Assembly: GCF_011047135.1 (NCBI RefSeq)
Contig: NZ_CP049255.1
Coordinates: forward strand, 372,001 to 436,000
Source of the DNA: Microbacterium endophyticum
GTDB lineage: Bacteria > Actinomycetota > Actinomycetes > Actinomycetales > Microbacteriaceae
DNA: 64,000 nt
Direction of reading: 5' to 3'
The notes under the pieces are model-generated. The model was not told the DNA's origin. It worked only from the letters and a program-made list of their open reading frames with translations, and made no database searches. The translations under genes were made by a program, and so were the position numbers. This document shows positions 45,476 through 54,061 of the stretch, in pieces (position 1 is the first letter of the stretch; every line of letters starts with the position of its first letter).

Positions 45476-45901
45476 ATGACTACAACAAGCGAAGCCACCA
45501 CGAACTGGCAGGGCGGACTCGTCGACGGTGCCGGCACTGTGACGTTGGCATCGTCGGGACTCGGCACTTTCGACGTCAGTTGGAAGGCTCGAAGCGAAGG
45601 CTCGAACTCGGTCACAACGCCGGAAGAACTTCTCGCGGCAGCACACGCGTCCTGCTTCGCGATGGCGTTCTCGAACGCACTTGGCCAGAACGGCACTCCC
45701 CCAACATCGATCGATGCGACAGCATCTGTTACTTTCATCCCCGGCACGGGAATTACTGGCAGCCACCTGAATGTGAATGCAACAGTTCCCGGTATCGAAC
45801 GAGATGACTTCGATCGCATCGCCGCCGACGCTAAGGCAAACTGCCCCGTCTCCCAAGCACTCGCTGGCGTAGACATCACTATCGAGGCGACGCTTGCCTA
45901 G
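45476..45901 (+). CDS. OsmC family peroxiredoxin
   Basis: 141-residue organic hydroperoxide reductase-like protein. The two conserved cysteines are in LLAAAHASCFAMAFSNAL and DAKANCPVSQAL, the arrangement of OsmC/Ohr. ATG 45476 is preceded by AGGAGG (45464-45469). No MarR-type ohrR is adjacent. The 3' end overlaps the TTG start of the next gene by eight bases. Confidence 0.93.
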   Translation: MTTTSEATTNWQGGLVDGAGTVTLASSGLGTFDVSWKARSEGSNSVTTPEELLAAAHASCFAMAFSNALGQNGTPPTSIDATASVTFIPGTGITGSHLNVNATVPGIERDDFDRIAADAKANCPVSQALAGVDITIEATLA

Positions 45902-46814
45902 TCAGAGTTCGTCGACCCCAGGGCGGGTAGTGCTCGCCGGGGCTTCTGGCCTCATCGGCACTGCCCTCGCCGAATCCTTCCGCGCCGATGGGTTCACCGT
46001 TACGACTCTGGTGCGTCGTGAGACACGGACGAAGGATGAGGTGTCGTGGCTCACCGACGCGCAGCCGCTATCACCGGACGTTCTCGCCGGCGCGGCGGCG
46101 GTCATCGGTCTCAACGGTGCCAGCGTCGGCCACTTTCCGTGGACGAAGAGCTACAAGAGCACGCTGCTGTGGTCGCGGATCACGCCGACACGAGCAATCG
46201 CTTCTGCCGTGCGAGAGCTCGGAGACGACGCGCCGACCTTTATCAACGCCTCCGCCAGCGGCTACTACGGCGCCTTCCCCAAGGGCATCATGACGGAGTC
46301 CGATCCTCAGGGTTCTTCGTTCCTGGCCGACCTTTGCGGCGAGTGGGAGGATGCCGCACGCCAAGCGGGTGACAAAGCACGCATTGCGCTCATGCGCACG
46401 GCCCCGATCGTCCATCCCAAAGGTGTGCTTCGTCCGCTCATGCTGCTCACCAAGCTCGGGGTTTCCGGTCCGCTCGGACGAGGCACCCAGGTGTGGCCGT
46501 GGATTTCACTCGACGATGAGATTCGGGGCATCCGCCATATTCTCGATGCCGAGATCACGGGACCGGTGAATTTCACGGCTCCCACCCGGACGACGGCCAA
46601 CGATCTCGGATTCGCTCTCGCGCAACGCATGAATCGGCCGTACCTGCTACGGGTTCCGGAGTGGGCGCTTCGGCTCGCGCTCGGGTCTGATGCGACCGCG
46701 GCTCTTCTGACGACCGACGCCGAGGTGAAGCCGACGGTGTTTGAGAAGACCGGCTTCACCTTCAGCTACCCGACCGTGGAGGAAGCAGTCGCGGCGGTCG
46801 TACCTGAAGGCTGA
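45894..46814 (+). CDS. TIGR01777 family nucleotide-sugar epimerase-like protein
   Basis: 306-residue SDR-type protein of the YfcH/SulA-like family. NAD(P) site VVLAGASGLIGTALAESF at the N-terminus, GLNGASVGHFPWTKSYK, FINASASGYYGAFPKG (with the family tyrosine), and a C-terminal DUF1731 domain (RVPEWALRLALGSDATAALLTTDAEVKPTVFEKTGF). Start is TTG 45894, with GAGG six bases upstream, inside the end of the OsmC gene. Physiological role unknown for the family. Confidence 0.88.
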   Translation: MPSQSSSTPGRVVLAGASGLIGTALAESFRADGFTVTTLVRRETRTKDEVSWLTDAQPLSPDVLAGAAAVIGLNGASVGHFPWTKSYKSTLLWSRITPTRAIASAVRELGDDAPTFINASASGYYGAFPKGIMTESDPQGSSFLADLCGEWEDAARQAGDKARIALMRTAPIVHPKGVLRPLMLLTKLGVSGPLGRGTQVWPWISLDDEIRGIRHILDAEITGPVNFTAPTRTTANDLGFALAQRMNRPYLLRVPEWALRLALGSDATAALLTTDAEVKPTVFEKTGFTFSYPTVEEAVAAVVPEG

Positions 46815-46821
46815 CGACTCG

Positions 46822-47268
46822 CTAGCGACTCAGCTGACGCTCAAGAGTTATCGCTTTGCGGACGGCCCCGCGGGCTCGTCGACGATCACCGGATGCGTCG
46901 TAGGCGAGCCCGAGGCGAAACCACGCTCTCCAGTCATCCGGCGCACGCTCAACCGCTTCGCGGTAGCGCGGAAAGAGCGCGTCCGCTTCTTCTCGCAACA
47001 CTCGCCCGCTCGGGCGCACCTCTACCTGCTCGGTGGGGAGAGCGTCTTCGGCCTCCATTTTGCGCCCAAGGCTTGCAGCACGCGAACCGAACATGATCTC
47101 CCGCACCAAAGCCCACGCGGCAATAATCGGGAACACGATGAGTGCCACGCCGATGGCGATTCCCACCGGGCTTCCGCTCGAGACAAAGAGCACCGCCCGC
47201 TGCGCGACAAGCACGATGTACAGCGCCAATAGCAGCGCCATGACACCGACGCCGATACGCGCGCTCAT
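46822..47268 (-). CDS. Small membrane protein with a TPR-like C-terminus
   Basis: 148 residues. Two membrane segments (about 5-27 and 37-58), then a cytoplasmic part with one TPR-like unit RYREAVERAPDDWRAWFRLGLAYDASGDRRRARGAVRKAI. I do not recognise a named family. Its ATG overlaps the dapB stop (ATGA), so it is co-translated with dapB; a conserved functional link to dapB is unknown. Confidence 0.75.
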   Translation of the reverse strand: MSARIGVGVMALLLALYIVLVAQRAVLFVSSGSPVGIAIGVALIVFPIIAAWALVREIMFGSRAASLGRKMEAEDALPTEQVEVRPSGRVLREEADALFPRYREAVERAPDDWRAWFRLGLAYDASGDRRRARGAVRKAITLERQLSR

Positions 47269-48086
47269 GCGCCAGTCGTTCGTGCTACTTGGCCGGGTAC
47301 GTTGCCTTCGGCCACGCCGTTAGCGTTCGCTCGGGAGCGCTCAGACGTGTGACGAATGCCGATCTCAACAAAAGAATCCAGACCGATAGTGATTCCCATC
47401 GCGTCGCGCGCGGCGGGAAGCGCCAACCGGATGCCGGGGGCATATGCGGCCGACGGATCGATCGTGTCGTGGACTATTGAGAGCGACTCACCGGGACCGG
47501 AAAGCACTGTCTCTTGACGAGCGACGACACCGGGGCGGCGAAGCGAGTGGATCGGCACGCTTGCGATCTGCTGTCCACGCGCGCGCTGGTCGACGTGCGG
47601 TGAGGCTACTGGCCCGACTCCTGCTCGCGCCGCCGCGATGAGTTCTGCTGTGCGGACGGCAGTCCCGCTGGGTGAGTCGACTTTACTTTCCCGATGCGCC
47701 TCGACGATTTCGATCGACGGAAAGAACGGCGCGGCCGCAGCGGCGATTGCTGACCCGATAACCGAGCCCAGCGAGAAGTTCGGAACAAAAACCACGCCGT
47801 TGCCCGCGTTCTCGATGAGCGGACGAACGAGAGAAATCCGCTCGGCGGACCAGCCCGATGTTCCGACAAGAACATTGATTCCGCGTTCGGTAGCTGCGCG
47901 CACGACGTCGATCGACACGGCCGGTATCGAAGCGTCTACGACCAGGTCGGCGCCGTCGAGCTCCGATAGTGCTGAATTCGACGAGAGAACCGCACTCACT
48001 TCGAAATCCGAGGATTCATCGATAACCGCACGGATGATGCTCCCGAGCTTTCCGGTGCCTCCTACGATCGCCACTGCTGTCGTCAT
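47265..48086 (-). CDS. dapB: 4-hydroxy-tetrahydrodipicolinate reductase
   Basis: NAD(P)H-dependent reductase of the lysine/diaminopimelate pathway. 273 residues; nucleotide loop AIVGGTGKLGS, VLVGTSGWS, and the active-site block EAHRESKVDSPSGTA. In that block the catalytic His and Lys are kept but the second His of the usual HH pair is Arg and Ala before Pro is Ser. The C-terminus runs about 28 residues past the usual end (after SFVEIG). Start ATG 48084-48086. The pathway partners dapA and dapF lie elsewhere in the window. Confidence 0.93.
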   Translation of the reverse strand: MTTAVAIVGGTGKLGSIIRAVIDESSDFEVSAVLSSNSALSELDGADLVVDASIPAVSIDVVRAATERGINVLVGTSGWSAERISLVRPLIENAGNGVVFVPNFSLGSVIGSAIAAAAAPFFPSIEIVEAHRESKVDSPSGTAVRTAELIAAARAGVGPVASPHVDQRARGQQIASVPIHSLRRPGVVARQETVLSGPGESLSIVHDTIDPSAAYAPGIRLALPAARDAMGITIGLDSFVEIGIRHTSERSRANANGVAEGNVPGQVARTTGA

Positions 48087-48131
48087 GTATCCCAGCCTAG
48101 AGCCGCCGAGCGCGTGATCAGTTTTCGATGA

Positions 48132-48734
48132 CTAGACCAGCGGAACTTCGGGTAGACCAGTTCGAAGTTCGAACGGCAAGTGGGACAGATCGTTGTGCGA
48201 GTACACAACCCACGGTCGGCCGGATTTCTGCGCCAAGACCGTGAGCCCGCAGTTAGCTTGATTCAGCGTCATCCACTTCCACTCGGGTGTCTGGAGTACG
48301 TCGCGAACGAACCACGAAATGACGGCATTGTGCGTAATGATGAGTTCGTGGACGTCACCGTGCTTACGCACGAGAAATTCACCGACGGCATCCGACATCT
48401 GGGCGCGTCCGGCATCGATCTCGGCGTCGGTGACTCCGCCGAAGAAGGGTTCGAACGCCGAGGGAGTGTCGGGGGTCATACCCGTGGGAACGCAATCGAA
48501 AAGCAGCGCCGAAGGCTCTGGTGAAACGGCTGGCAGTCGCTCGGCGACGGCCTTCGCCGTCTCGGCCGCGCGAAGGAGCGGTGAGTGCCACACAGCGTCC
48601 AGCGGGACCCCTGATAGTCGATCCGCGATGAGCTCAGCCTGGCGCCGGCCACGAGCGGAAAGTGGGCCGTCGATCAAACCGTGCTCGGCGTCCTGGTGCT
48701 CTCCGTGTCTCACCAGATACAGGTAGTGGGTCAC
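48132..48734 (-). CDS. Histidine phosphatase family protein (phosphoglycerate mutase-like)
   Basis: 200 residues from GTG 48732-48734, preceded by AAGAGAG. The phosphohistidine motif is YLVRHGEH near the N-terminus, with ARGRRQAELIADRL, WHSPLLRAAETAKAVAERL and the second catalytic histidine in HELIITHNAVISWFVRD. Substrate cannot be told; such proteins range from mutases to nucleotide or sugar phosphatases. A 45-bp gap separates it from dapB. Confidence 0.9.
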   Translation of the reverse strand: MTHYLYLVRHGEHQDAEHGLIDGPLSARGRRQAELIADRLSGVPLDAVWHSPLLRAAETAKAVAERLPAVSPEPSALLFDCVPTGMTPDTPSAFEPFFGGVTDAEIDAGRAQMSDAVGEFLVRKHGDVHELIITHNAVISWFVRDVLQTPEWKWMTLNQANCGLTVLAQKSGRPWVVYSHNDLSHLPFELRTGLPEVPLV

Positions 48735-48839
48735 TACTGCTCTCTTCGTTGGGGGCGGTGGGTGCGAAACGCACGTCAACTGTCCAGCCTAAGCCACGAA
48801 CCAGATCGAAGACCCGCGCTTCGTATCCTCGGGTGGTAG

Positions 48840-49856
48840 CTACTGGGATGCGCGTGCGATGTCGGCCAGCTGGCCTCGATTGAGCTTGATTCCCACGCCC
48901 TGCACGAGTTCATGTATTTGCGAGGGCGCATCGATGCTCACGATGGGTGCGGCGATGACCTTCTGAGCGAGCAGCCAAGCGACGGCGACGGCTGCGGTCG
49001 GAACGGCAAGCTCTTCAGCGATTGCGTCGAGCGCGCGTAAGGTGCGAGTTCCGCGCTTCGTGAGATTGTCGAGCTTCTGCGAGCCGCGGACAGACTTGGC
49101 AGCGTCCGCCCGGGTCCTCGTGGACCCGGCGAGGAAACCGTGTTCAAGCGCGTGCGATGGCGTGACGGCGATGCCTTGGGCGCTCGCAACCAGCCGAAGG
49201 TCGTCGGTGAAATCGGTGCGTCTCACGACGTTGTACGGAACGTCGAGCACGGAGATACGGGGATAGCCAGCGGAGGACAGGATCCTCGCCTCGACGAGTT
49301 GCGAGGGACTGAACCTGTATGCGCCGAGGGTGCGCACTTTTCCAGATTCAACGAGCCACTCCGTCGTCGCCAAGGTCTCTTCGAGCGGGGCATCCGCCAC
49401 CGAACCATCGAGATACAGCACGTCGATGTGATCGGTTTGCAGACGCATCAGCGAGGCTTCGACAGCGCGGACGAGCTGTACCGGTCCGAGTCCAGGATTG
49501 TCGGGGTGTGCGCCAACCCGTGTGGTGATCACAACGTCGTCGCGTCGACCACGAGTGTGGACCCACTGCCCGATAATGTGCTCGCTACGGCCGCCGACGA
49601 AACTATCTGCCGTGTGGAGGGCGTTTCCGCCGATCGCAACGAATTCGTCGATGATCGCGTGACTGTCATCAATGTTGAGGTTCCAGCCGAACTCGGCCCC
49701 ACCCAGCACCAGAGGGAACACCACGTGGCTACTTTCACCGAGGGGTACTCGCACGTGAGATCCCAGCGCGGGTCCCTGCACGGGGATGGGCGCCGACAGG
49801 TGGGGATGCATCGGCGCGACGACCGCTCTGGCAGTTCCCGTTCCGGACGATCCCAT
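48840..49856 (-). CDS. Aldo/keto reductase-fold protein with altered catalytic tetrad
   Basis: 338 residues from ATG 49854-49856 (AGGGG six bases upstream; an earlier ATG adds seven residues). The TIM-barrel AKR pattern is clear (FPLVLGGAEFGWNL, GGRSEHIIGQW, RAVEASLMRLQTDHIDVLYL, ISVLDVPYNVV, AVAVAWLLAQKVIAAPIVSI). But at the four catalytic positions the residues are H81 (usual Asp), F86 (usual Tyr), R113 (usual Lys) and D150 (usual His). Classical reductase chemistry is therefore unlikely. Followed by the histidine phosphatase gene. Confidence 0.82.
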   Translation of the reverse strand: MGSSGTGTARAVVAPMHPHLSAPIPVQGPALGSHVRVPLGESSHVVFPLVLGGAEFGWNLNIDDSHAIIDEFVAIGGNALHTADSFVGGRSEHIIGQWVHTRGRRDDVVITTRVGAHPDNPGLGPVQLVRAVEASLMRLQTDHIDVLYLDGSVADAPLEETLATTEWLVESGKVRTLGAYRFSPSQLVEARILSSAGYPRISVLDVPYNVVRRTDFTDDLRLVASAQGIAVTPSHALEHGFLAGSTRTRADAAKSVRGSQKLDNLTKRGTRTLRALDAIAEELAVPTAAVAVAWLLAQKVIAAPIVSIDAPSQIHELVQGVGIKLNRGQLADIARASQ

Positions 49857-50022
49857 TCCGCACCCCTGATGTTCCATCGAAACGACTCAGTTGACTGACT
49901 CGCAGCTCGCGCCCCCACGTCTTATTCGAGGCTAGGGCAGCGCTGACGAACAGCCGCGATCTAGCGCGCAGCTCCGGTAAACATTCGATAACGGTTTTTC
50001 CTCGCAGTACGCGGATAACACG

Positions 50023-50058
50023 GCAATGCCCGCTCCCAAGAATGGGAGCGGGCATTGC
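50023..50058 (-). terminator. Terminator of pnp
   Basis: Perfect 16-bp stem with AGAA loop: GCAATGCCCGCTCCCA (50023-50038) pairs with 50043-50058. It starts 25 bases after the pnp stop on the minus strand and precedes the aldo/keto reductase gene. Confidence 0.88.
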
Positions 50059-50083
50059 TTCAGTGCACTGTAAGAAGTACCTC

Positions 50084-52363
50084 TCAGCCTTCGGCAGGAG
50101 CCTCGGGACCGGGGTTAGCCGCAGCAGATCCTTCTTGATCAGCAGCCTCTTCGAGAACCGGCTCAAGCGACAGCTTGCCGCGGTCGTCGATCTTCGTGAT
50201 GCGAACAAGCAGCTTCTGACCGACGTTGAGAACATCGTCGACGTTCTCAACACGCTTGCCACCGGCGAGCTTGCGAACCTCGCTGACGTGCAGGAGTCCA
50301 TCCTTGCCTGGCAGCAGCGAGATGAACGCACCGAAGGTTGCGATCTTCACGACCGTACCCAGGAACTGCTCGCCAACCTCCGGGTTGGAGGGGTTCGCGA
50401 TCGCGTTGACCTGAGCCCGCGCAGCCTCAGCCGATGGACCATCGGTCGCGCCGATGTACACGGTGCCGTCTTCCTCGATCGAGATCTGAGCACCAGTCTC
50501 GTCCTGGATCGAGTTGATCGTCTTACCCTTGGGTCCGATGAGCTCGCCGATCTTGTCGACCGGGATCTGGACGCTGATCACGCGAGGCGCCGTCGGTGCC
50601 ATTTCGTCGGGCGCATCGATCGCGGCGTTCAGCACGTTCAGAATCGTGAGACGAGCATCCTTAGCCTGCGTGAGCGCGGCGGTGAGAACCGACGACGGGA
50701 TACCGTCGAGCTTCGTGTCGAGCTGGATCGCTGTAACGAACTCGCTCGTACCCGCAACCTTGAAGTCCATGTCACCGAGTGCGTCTTCTGCACCCAGAAT
50801 GTCAGTCAGCGCGGCGTAGCGCGTCTGGCCGTCAACCTCGTCGGTAACGAGGCCCATCGCGATGCCAGCGACCGGCGCGCGCAGCGGCACACCAGCGTTG
50901 AGGAGCGAAAGCGTCGACGCACAGACAGACCCCATCGACGTCGATCCGTTTGAACCGAGAGCCTCGGATACCTGACGGATCGCGTAGGGGAAGTCTTCGC
51001 GGCTCGGCAATACCGGTGCGAGTGCGCGCTCGGCCAAGAAGCCGTGCCCGATCTCGCGACGCTTGGGGCTACCCACGCGACCGGTTTCACCGGTGGAATA
51101 CGGCGGGAAGTTGTAGTGGTGCATGTAGCGCTTGTGCGTGATGGGCGACAGCGAATCGATCTGCTGCTCCATCTTGAGCATGTTCAAGGTCGTGACACCC
51201 AAAATCTGAGTCTCACCGCGCTGGAAGATCGCGGAACCGTGAACGCGCGGGATGACCTGCACCTCTGCGTCGAGCGGGCGGATGTCGGCGAGGCCGCGTC
51301 CGTCAATTCGCACACCGTCGGTGAGGATGCGACCGCGGACGATCTTCTTCGTGACCGACTTGAACGCCCCCGAAACCTCGCCGAGCGCCGAAGCGGGCAG
51401 CTTGCCCTCTTCGACAGCTGCAGCAACTTCACCCTTGACGCGATCTTTGAGTGCGTCGTCAGCGTTCTGGCGCTCGGTCTTGTCGGCGATCTGGTAAACA
51501 CCGACGAGCTCGTCGTAAACGCTGCCAGCGACGAAGTCGTAGGTCTCCTGCGCGTACGGCGGGAAGACCGGGTACGGCTGGATTTCCTTCGCAGCGGTCG
51601 ATGCCACAACGTTCTGTGCAGCGACGAGCTGGGTGATGAAAGGCTTAGCCGCTTCGAGACCTTCTGCGACGATCTCTTCGCTCGGCTTCGTAGCGCCGCC
51701 ACGAATCAGGTTCCAGCTGTTCTCGGTGGCTTCTGCTTCGACCATCATGATCGCAACTTCGCCGTCGGGCAGCACGCGACCAGCGACGATGAGGTCGAAT
51801 ACGGCCTCTTCGAGCTGCTCGGCCTTCGGGAACGCGACCCACTGATCTTTGTGCTCGCCCTGTCCGGGGATGAGCGCGAGGCGGATGCCGGCGATCGGTC
51901 CCGAGAACGGCAAGCCGGAGATCTGGGTGGAAAGCGATGCCGCGTTGATCGCGAGGGCGTCGTAGAACTCCCCGGGCGCGATCGAGAGCACGGTGATCAC
52001 GATCTGAACTTCGTTGCGGAGGCCATCAACGAAAGACGGACGCAATGGCCGATCGATGAGACGGCAAACGAGAATCGCCTCGGTCGAGGGGCGACCCTCA
52101 CGGCGGAAGAACGAGCCAGGGATCTTGCCTGCTGCATACGAACGCTCTTCAACGTCGACTGTCAGCGGGAAGAAGTCAAAGCCTTCACGGGGGTGCTTGC
52201 CTGCGCTGGTCGCAGAAAGCAGCATAGTTTCCTCGTCGAGGTACGCGGCGACAGCACCTTGTGCCTGCTGAGCGAGGCGCCCGGTTTCGAACCGAACTGT
52301 GCGGGTGCCGAAACGGCCGTTATCGAGAACAGCCTCAGCTGCAGTAATTTCAGGACCTTCCAA
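50084..52363 (-). CDS. pnp: Polyribonucleotide nucleotidyltransferase (PNPase)
   Basis: 3'-5' phosphorolytic exoribonuclease and polymerase; in actinobacteria also the likely RNA-tailing enzyme. 759 residues from TTG 52361-52363, chosen because GGAGAG is five bases upstream and the family N-terminus [19 protein letters not shown] starts here. Two RNase PH domains separated by a helical domain, then KH ([36 protein letters not shown]) and S1 ([27 protein letters not shown]) domains and an acidic/Ala-rich tail. Usual neighbour rpsO is about 9 kb away here. Confidence 0.97.
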   Translation of the reverse strand: MEGPEITAAEAVLDNGRFGTRTVRFETGRLAQQAQGAVAAYLDEETMLLSATSAGKHPREGFDFFPLTVDVEERSYAAGKIPGSFFRREGRPSTEAILVCRLIDRPLRPSFVDGLRNEVQIVITVLSIAPGEFYDALAINAASLSTQISGLPFSGPIAGIRLALIPGQGEHKDQWVAFPKAEQLEEAVFDLIVAGRVLPDGEVAIMMVEAEATENSWNLIRGGATKPSEEIVAEGLEAAKPFITQLVAAQNVVASTAAKEIQPYPVFPPYAQETYDFVAGSVYDELVGVYQIADKTERQNADDALKDRVKGEVAAAVEEGKLPASALGEVSGAFKSVTKKIVRGRILTDGVRIDGRGLADIRPLDAEVQVIPRVHGSAIFQRGETQILGVTTLNMLKMEQQIDSLSPITHKRYMHHYNFPPYSTGETGRVGSPKRREIGHGFLAERALAPVLPSREDFPYAIRQVSEALGSNGSTSMGSVCASTLSLLNAGVPLRAPVAGIAMGLVTDEVDGQTRYAALTDILGAEDALGDMDFKVAGTSEFVTAIQLDTKLDGIPSSVLTAALTQAKDARLTILNVLNAAIDAPDEMAPTAPRVISVQIPVDKIGELIGPKGKTINSIQDETGAQISIEEDGTVYIGATDGPSAEAARAQVNAIANPSNPEVGEQFLGTVVKIATFGAFISLLPGKDGLLHVSEVRKLAGGKRVENVDDVLNVGQKLLVRITKIDDRGKLSLEPVLEEAADQEGSAAANPGPEAPAEG

Positions 52364-52699
52364 GAGGTCTCTCCTTCTTTGTTTTACCTCGCACACCCGT
52401 ATGGCGCGCGAGGTTTCGCGAAGGAGCAGGAACAGGCAGATATAAGCGTGCGGCTATGCCGCGATTCGCGCCTGCGCTGGTCACCAGTAGAAGAACACCC
52501 GGCATTTCGACGGGGAATCCACCACAGGAGACCAGCTTCCTGCCGGCCTGCTCCGTGTAGCTCGTATGGAATTTGAGCAAATGCCACAGGGGCATCTACC
52601 TCAACACTACCAGGGGGCGCCTCACGGCTGGCGAACCCGACGCGCGATGCCTATCGTGAGAAGAGCGCATCACGGCGCACCCCGCAAAGGAGACCACTG
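52364..52699. other. 336-bp intergenic region upstream of pnp
   Basis: No gene seen. It should hold the pnp leader and promoter (minus strand) and the promoter of the small ORF (plus strand). GGAGCAGG (52423-52430) is inverted as CCTGCTCC at 52547-52554, which could fold a long-range leader structure in the pnp mRNA. PNPase leaders carry autoregulatory hairpins in some bacteria; nothing specific can be claimed here. Confidence 0.5.
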
Positions 52700-52849
52700 A
52701 TGAGCACCCACGACCGAAAGCACGAAGCGCATGAGTCAGCGGATTCGGACGTCGACACGAGTAAAGAGCTCGACCCGCGCGAAGAGGCCGACATCCGTCG
52801 CCAGATCGCGCTTGAGGTGCAGGAGTTCGAACAGGGCATGGAAGGCTGA
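52700..52849 (+). CDS. Small acidic hypothetical protein (49 aa)
   Basis: ATG 52700 to TGA 52849, preceded by AAAGGAG with good spacing. The product MSTHDRKHEAHESADSDVDT onwards is highly charged, with a central helix DPREEADIRRQIALEVQEFE. I do not recognise a family. Supported by the ribosome site, codon use like neighbours and its position 17 bases before the next gene, with which it is probably co-transcribed. Confidence 0.6.
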   Translation: MSTHDRKHEAHESADSDVDTSKELDPREEADIRRQIALEVQEFEQGMEG

Positions 52850-52866
52850 CACCCCACCAGGGCCCC

Positions 52867-54054
52867 ATGAGCGTCTCCGTTCGCCCGCAACGCGTGCGTT
52901 GGCTAGGCATCGTTGTCACGCTATCCGTCGCGATCGGGCAGTTGACGACCGGCACAAGCAGTTTCGAGACACGTGACGACCCCACCTGGTCGGATGTCGA
53001 AGAAGCTCAGGGCAATGAAGAAGCCACCCGCTCAGAAATCGCACGAATAGAGCTTGCTCTCTCATCAGCACAAGAGTCGGCTGCAGCAGCTTCAACCGCA
53101 GCTGTTGCAGCGGCCGCCGCCGCGGTCGAAGCGAACGAGAAAGCTGCCGCAGCAGCAGCAACCGCCACGGCGTATACGCAGCAAAGCGAAGCGGCTGCTG
53201 CAGCGTTCACCGAAACTTCGAACGTTGTTGGCGCAGTAGTTTCTGCGCGCATGCGGGCTGAAGCCTCAGCGCCCGTGAGCGTTCAAGTCCTCACATCAAC
53301 GGATCCCGACGCGCTTTTGCGGAGCCTTGGCCTGCTCGACCGGTTGCACGCTTCGTGGCGATCACAGGCGCAGAGCGCGCATGCGAGCGCAGATTTTGCG
53401 ACCGCGCTCGAGTTGCAAGCGGCGGCCGCGGAGTCGGCACGCAAAGAGAGCGCATCAGCGGCTGAGAAAACCGCAGCATCCGCTCAGGCTGCAGCCGACG
53501 ACGAATTGCGCGCCGTAGCCGAGGTTCAAGAACGCGCAGACACAATGTACGCCCAGCTTGCGGCTCTCAAGAACACGACCGCCGAGGTTGAGCGCGCGTA
53601 CCAGCTGAGCACAGCGGTTGCAGCGCAGGAGCCGAGTGGTCCCCCAACGAACGCGACTGAGGATCCCGATCCCTCCCCCACATCGCCAAGTGCTCCAAGT
53701 ACGCCGTCCACGCCAAGTCCTGAAGTGCCCACCTACGGCGTGACAGTCGATCCCGAGGGAGCCAAAGCGTACGCTCGCGGTGCTCTTGGCAATTACGGCT
53801 GGGGAGACGATCAATTCGGATGCCTCGTCTCACTGTGGAATCGTGAGTCTGGCTGGCGCGCGGATGCCCTCAACCCGAGCAGCGGCGCATACGGCATCCC
53901 ACAGGCTTTGCCGGGGTCGAAGATGGCAGCCGCGGGTGCTGACTGGCGAACCAATGGAAACACTCAGGTGAACTGGGGCCTGGCGTACATCAAGGACCAC
54001 TATTCCACACCGTGCGGCGCGTGGGCCCACTCGGAAAGCACGGGCTGGTATTGA
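52867..54054 (+). CDS. Secreted coiled-coil protein with C-terminal transglycosylase-like domain
   Basis: 395 residues. A basic N-terminus plus hydrophobic segment (about 12-29) suggests export. Residues about 40-250 are an Ala-rich coiled coil with NlpC-partner-like layout, then a Pro/Ser/Thr linker (255-290), then about 105 residues resembling lytic-transglycosylase or Rpf-like cell-wall domains: QFGCLVSLWNRESGWRADALNPSSGAYGIPQALPG, ending WGLAYIKDHYSTPCGAWAHSESTGWY. The Glu in NRESGW is the probable catalytic acid. Likely a peptidoglycan-acting enzyme at the surface. Confidence 0.82.
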   Translation: MSVSVRPQRVRWLGIVVTLSVAIGQLTTGTSSFETRDDPTWSDVEEAQGNEEATRSEIARIELALSSAQESAAAASTAAVAAAAAAVEANEKAAAAAATATAYTQQSEAAAAAFTETSNVVGAVVSARMRAEASAPVSVQVLTSTDPDALLRSLGLLDRLHASWRSQAQSAHASADFATALELQAAAAESARKESASAAEKTAASAQAAADDELRAVAEVQERADTMYAQLAALKNTTAEVERAYQLSTAVAAQEPSGPPTNATEDPDPSPTSPSAPSTPSTPSPEVPTYGVTVDPEGAKAYARGALGNYGWGDDQFGCLVSLWNRESGWRADALNPSSGAYGIPQALPGSKMAAAGADWRTNGNTQVNWGLAYIKDHYSTPCGAWAHSESTGWY

Positions 54055-54061
54055 GCAGCAG

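Noticed and set aside
52596..52985. 129-codon minus-strand frame over the small ORF
   Set aside because: No family similarity, high Cys/Arg content, and it crosses the start of a well-supported plus-strand gene.
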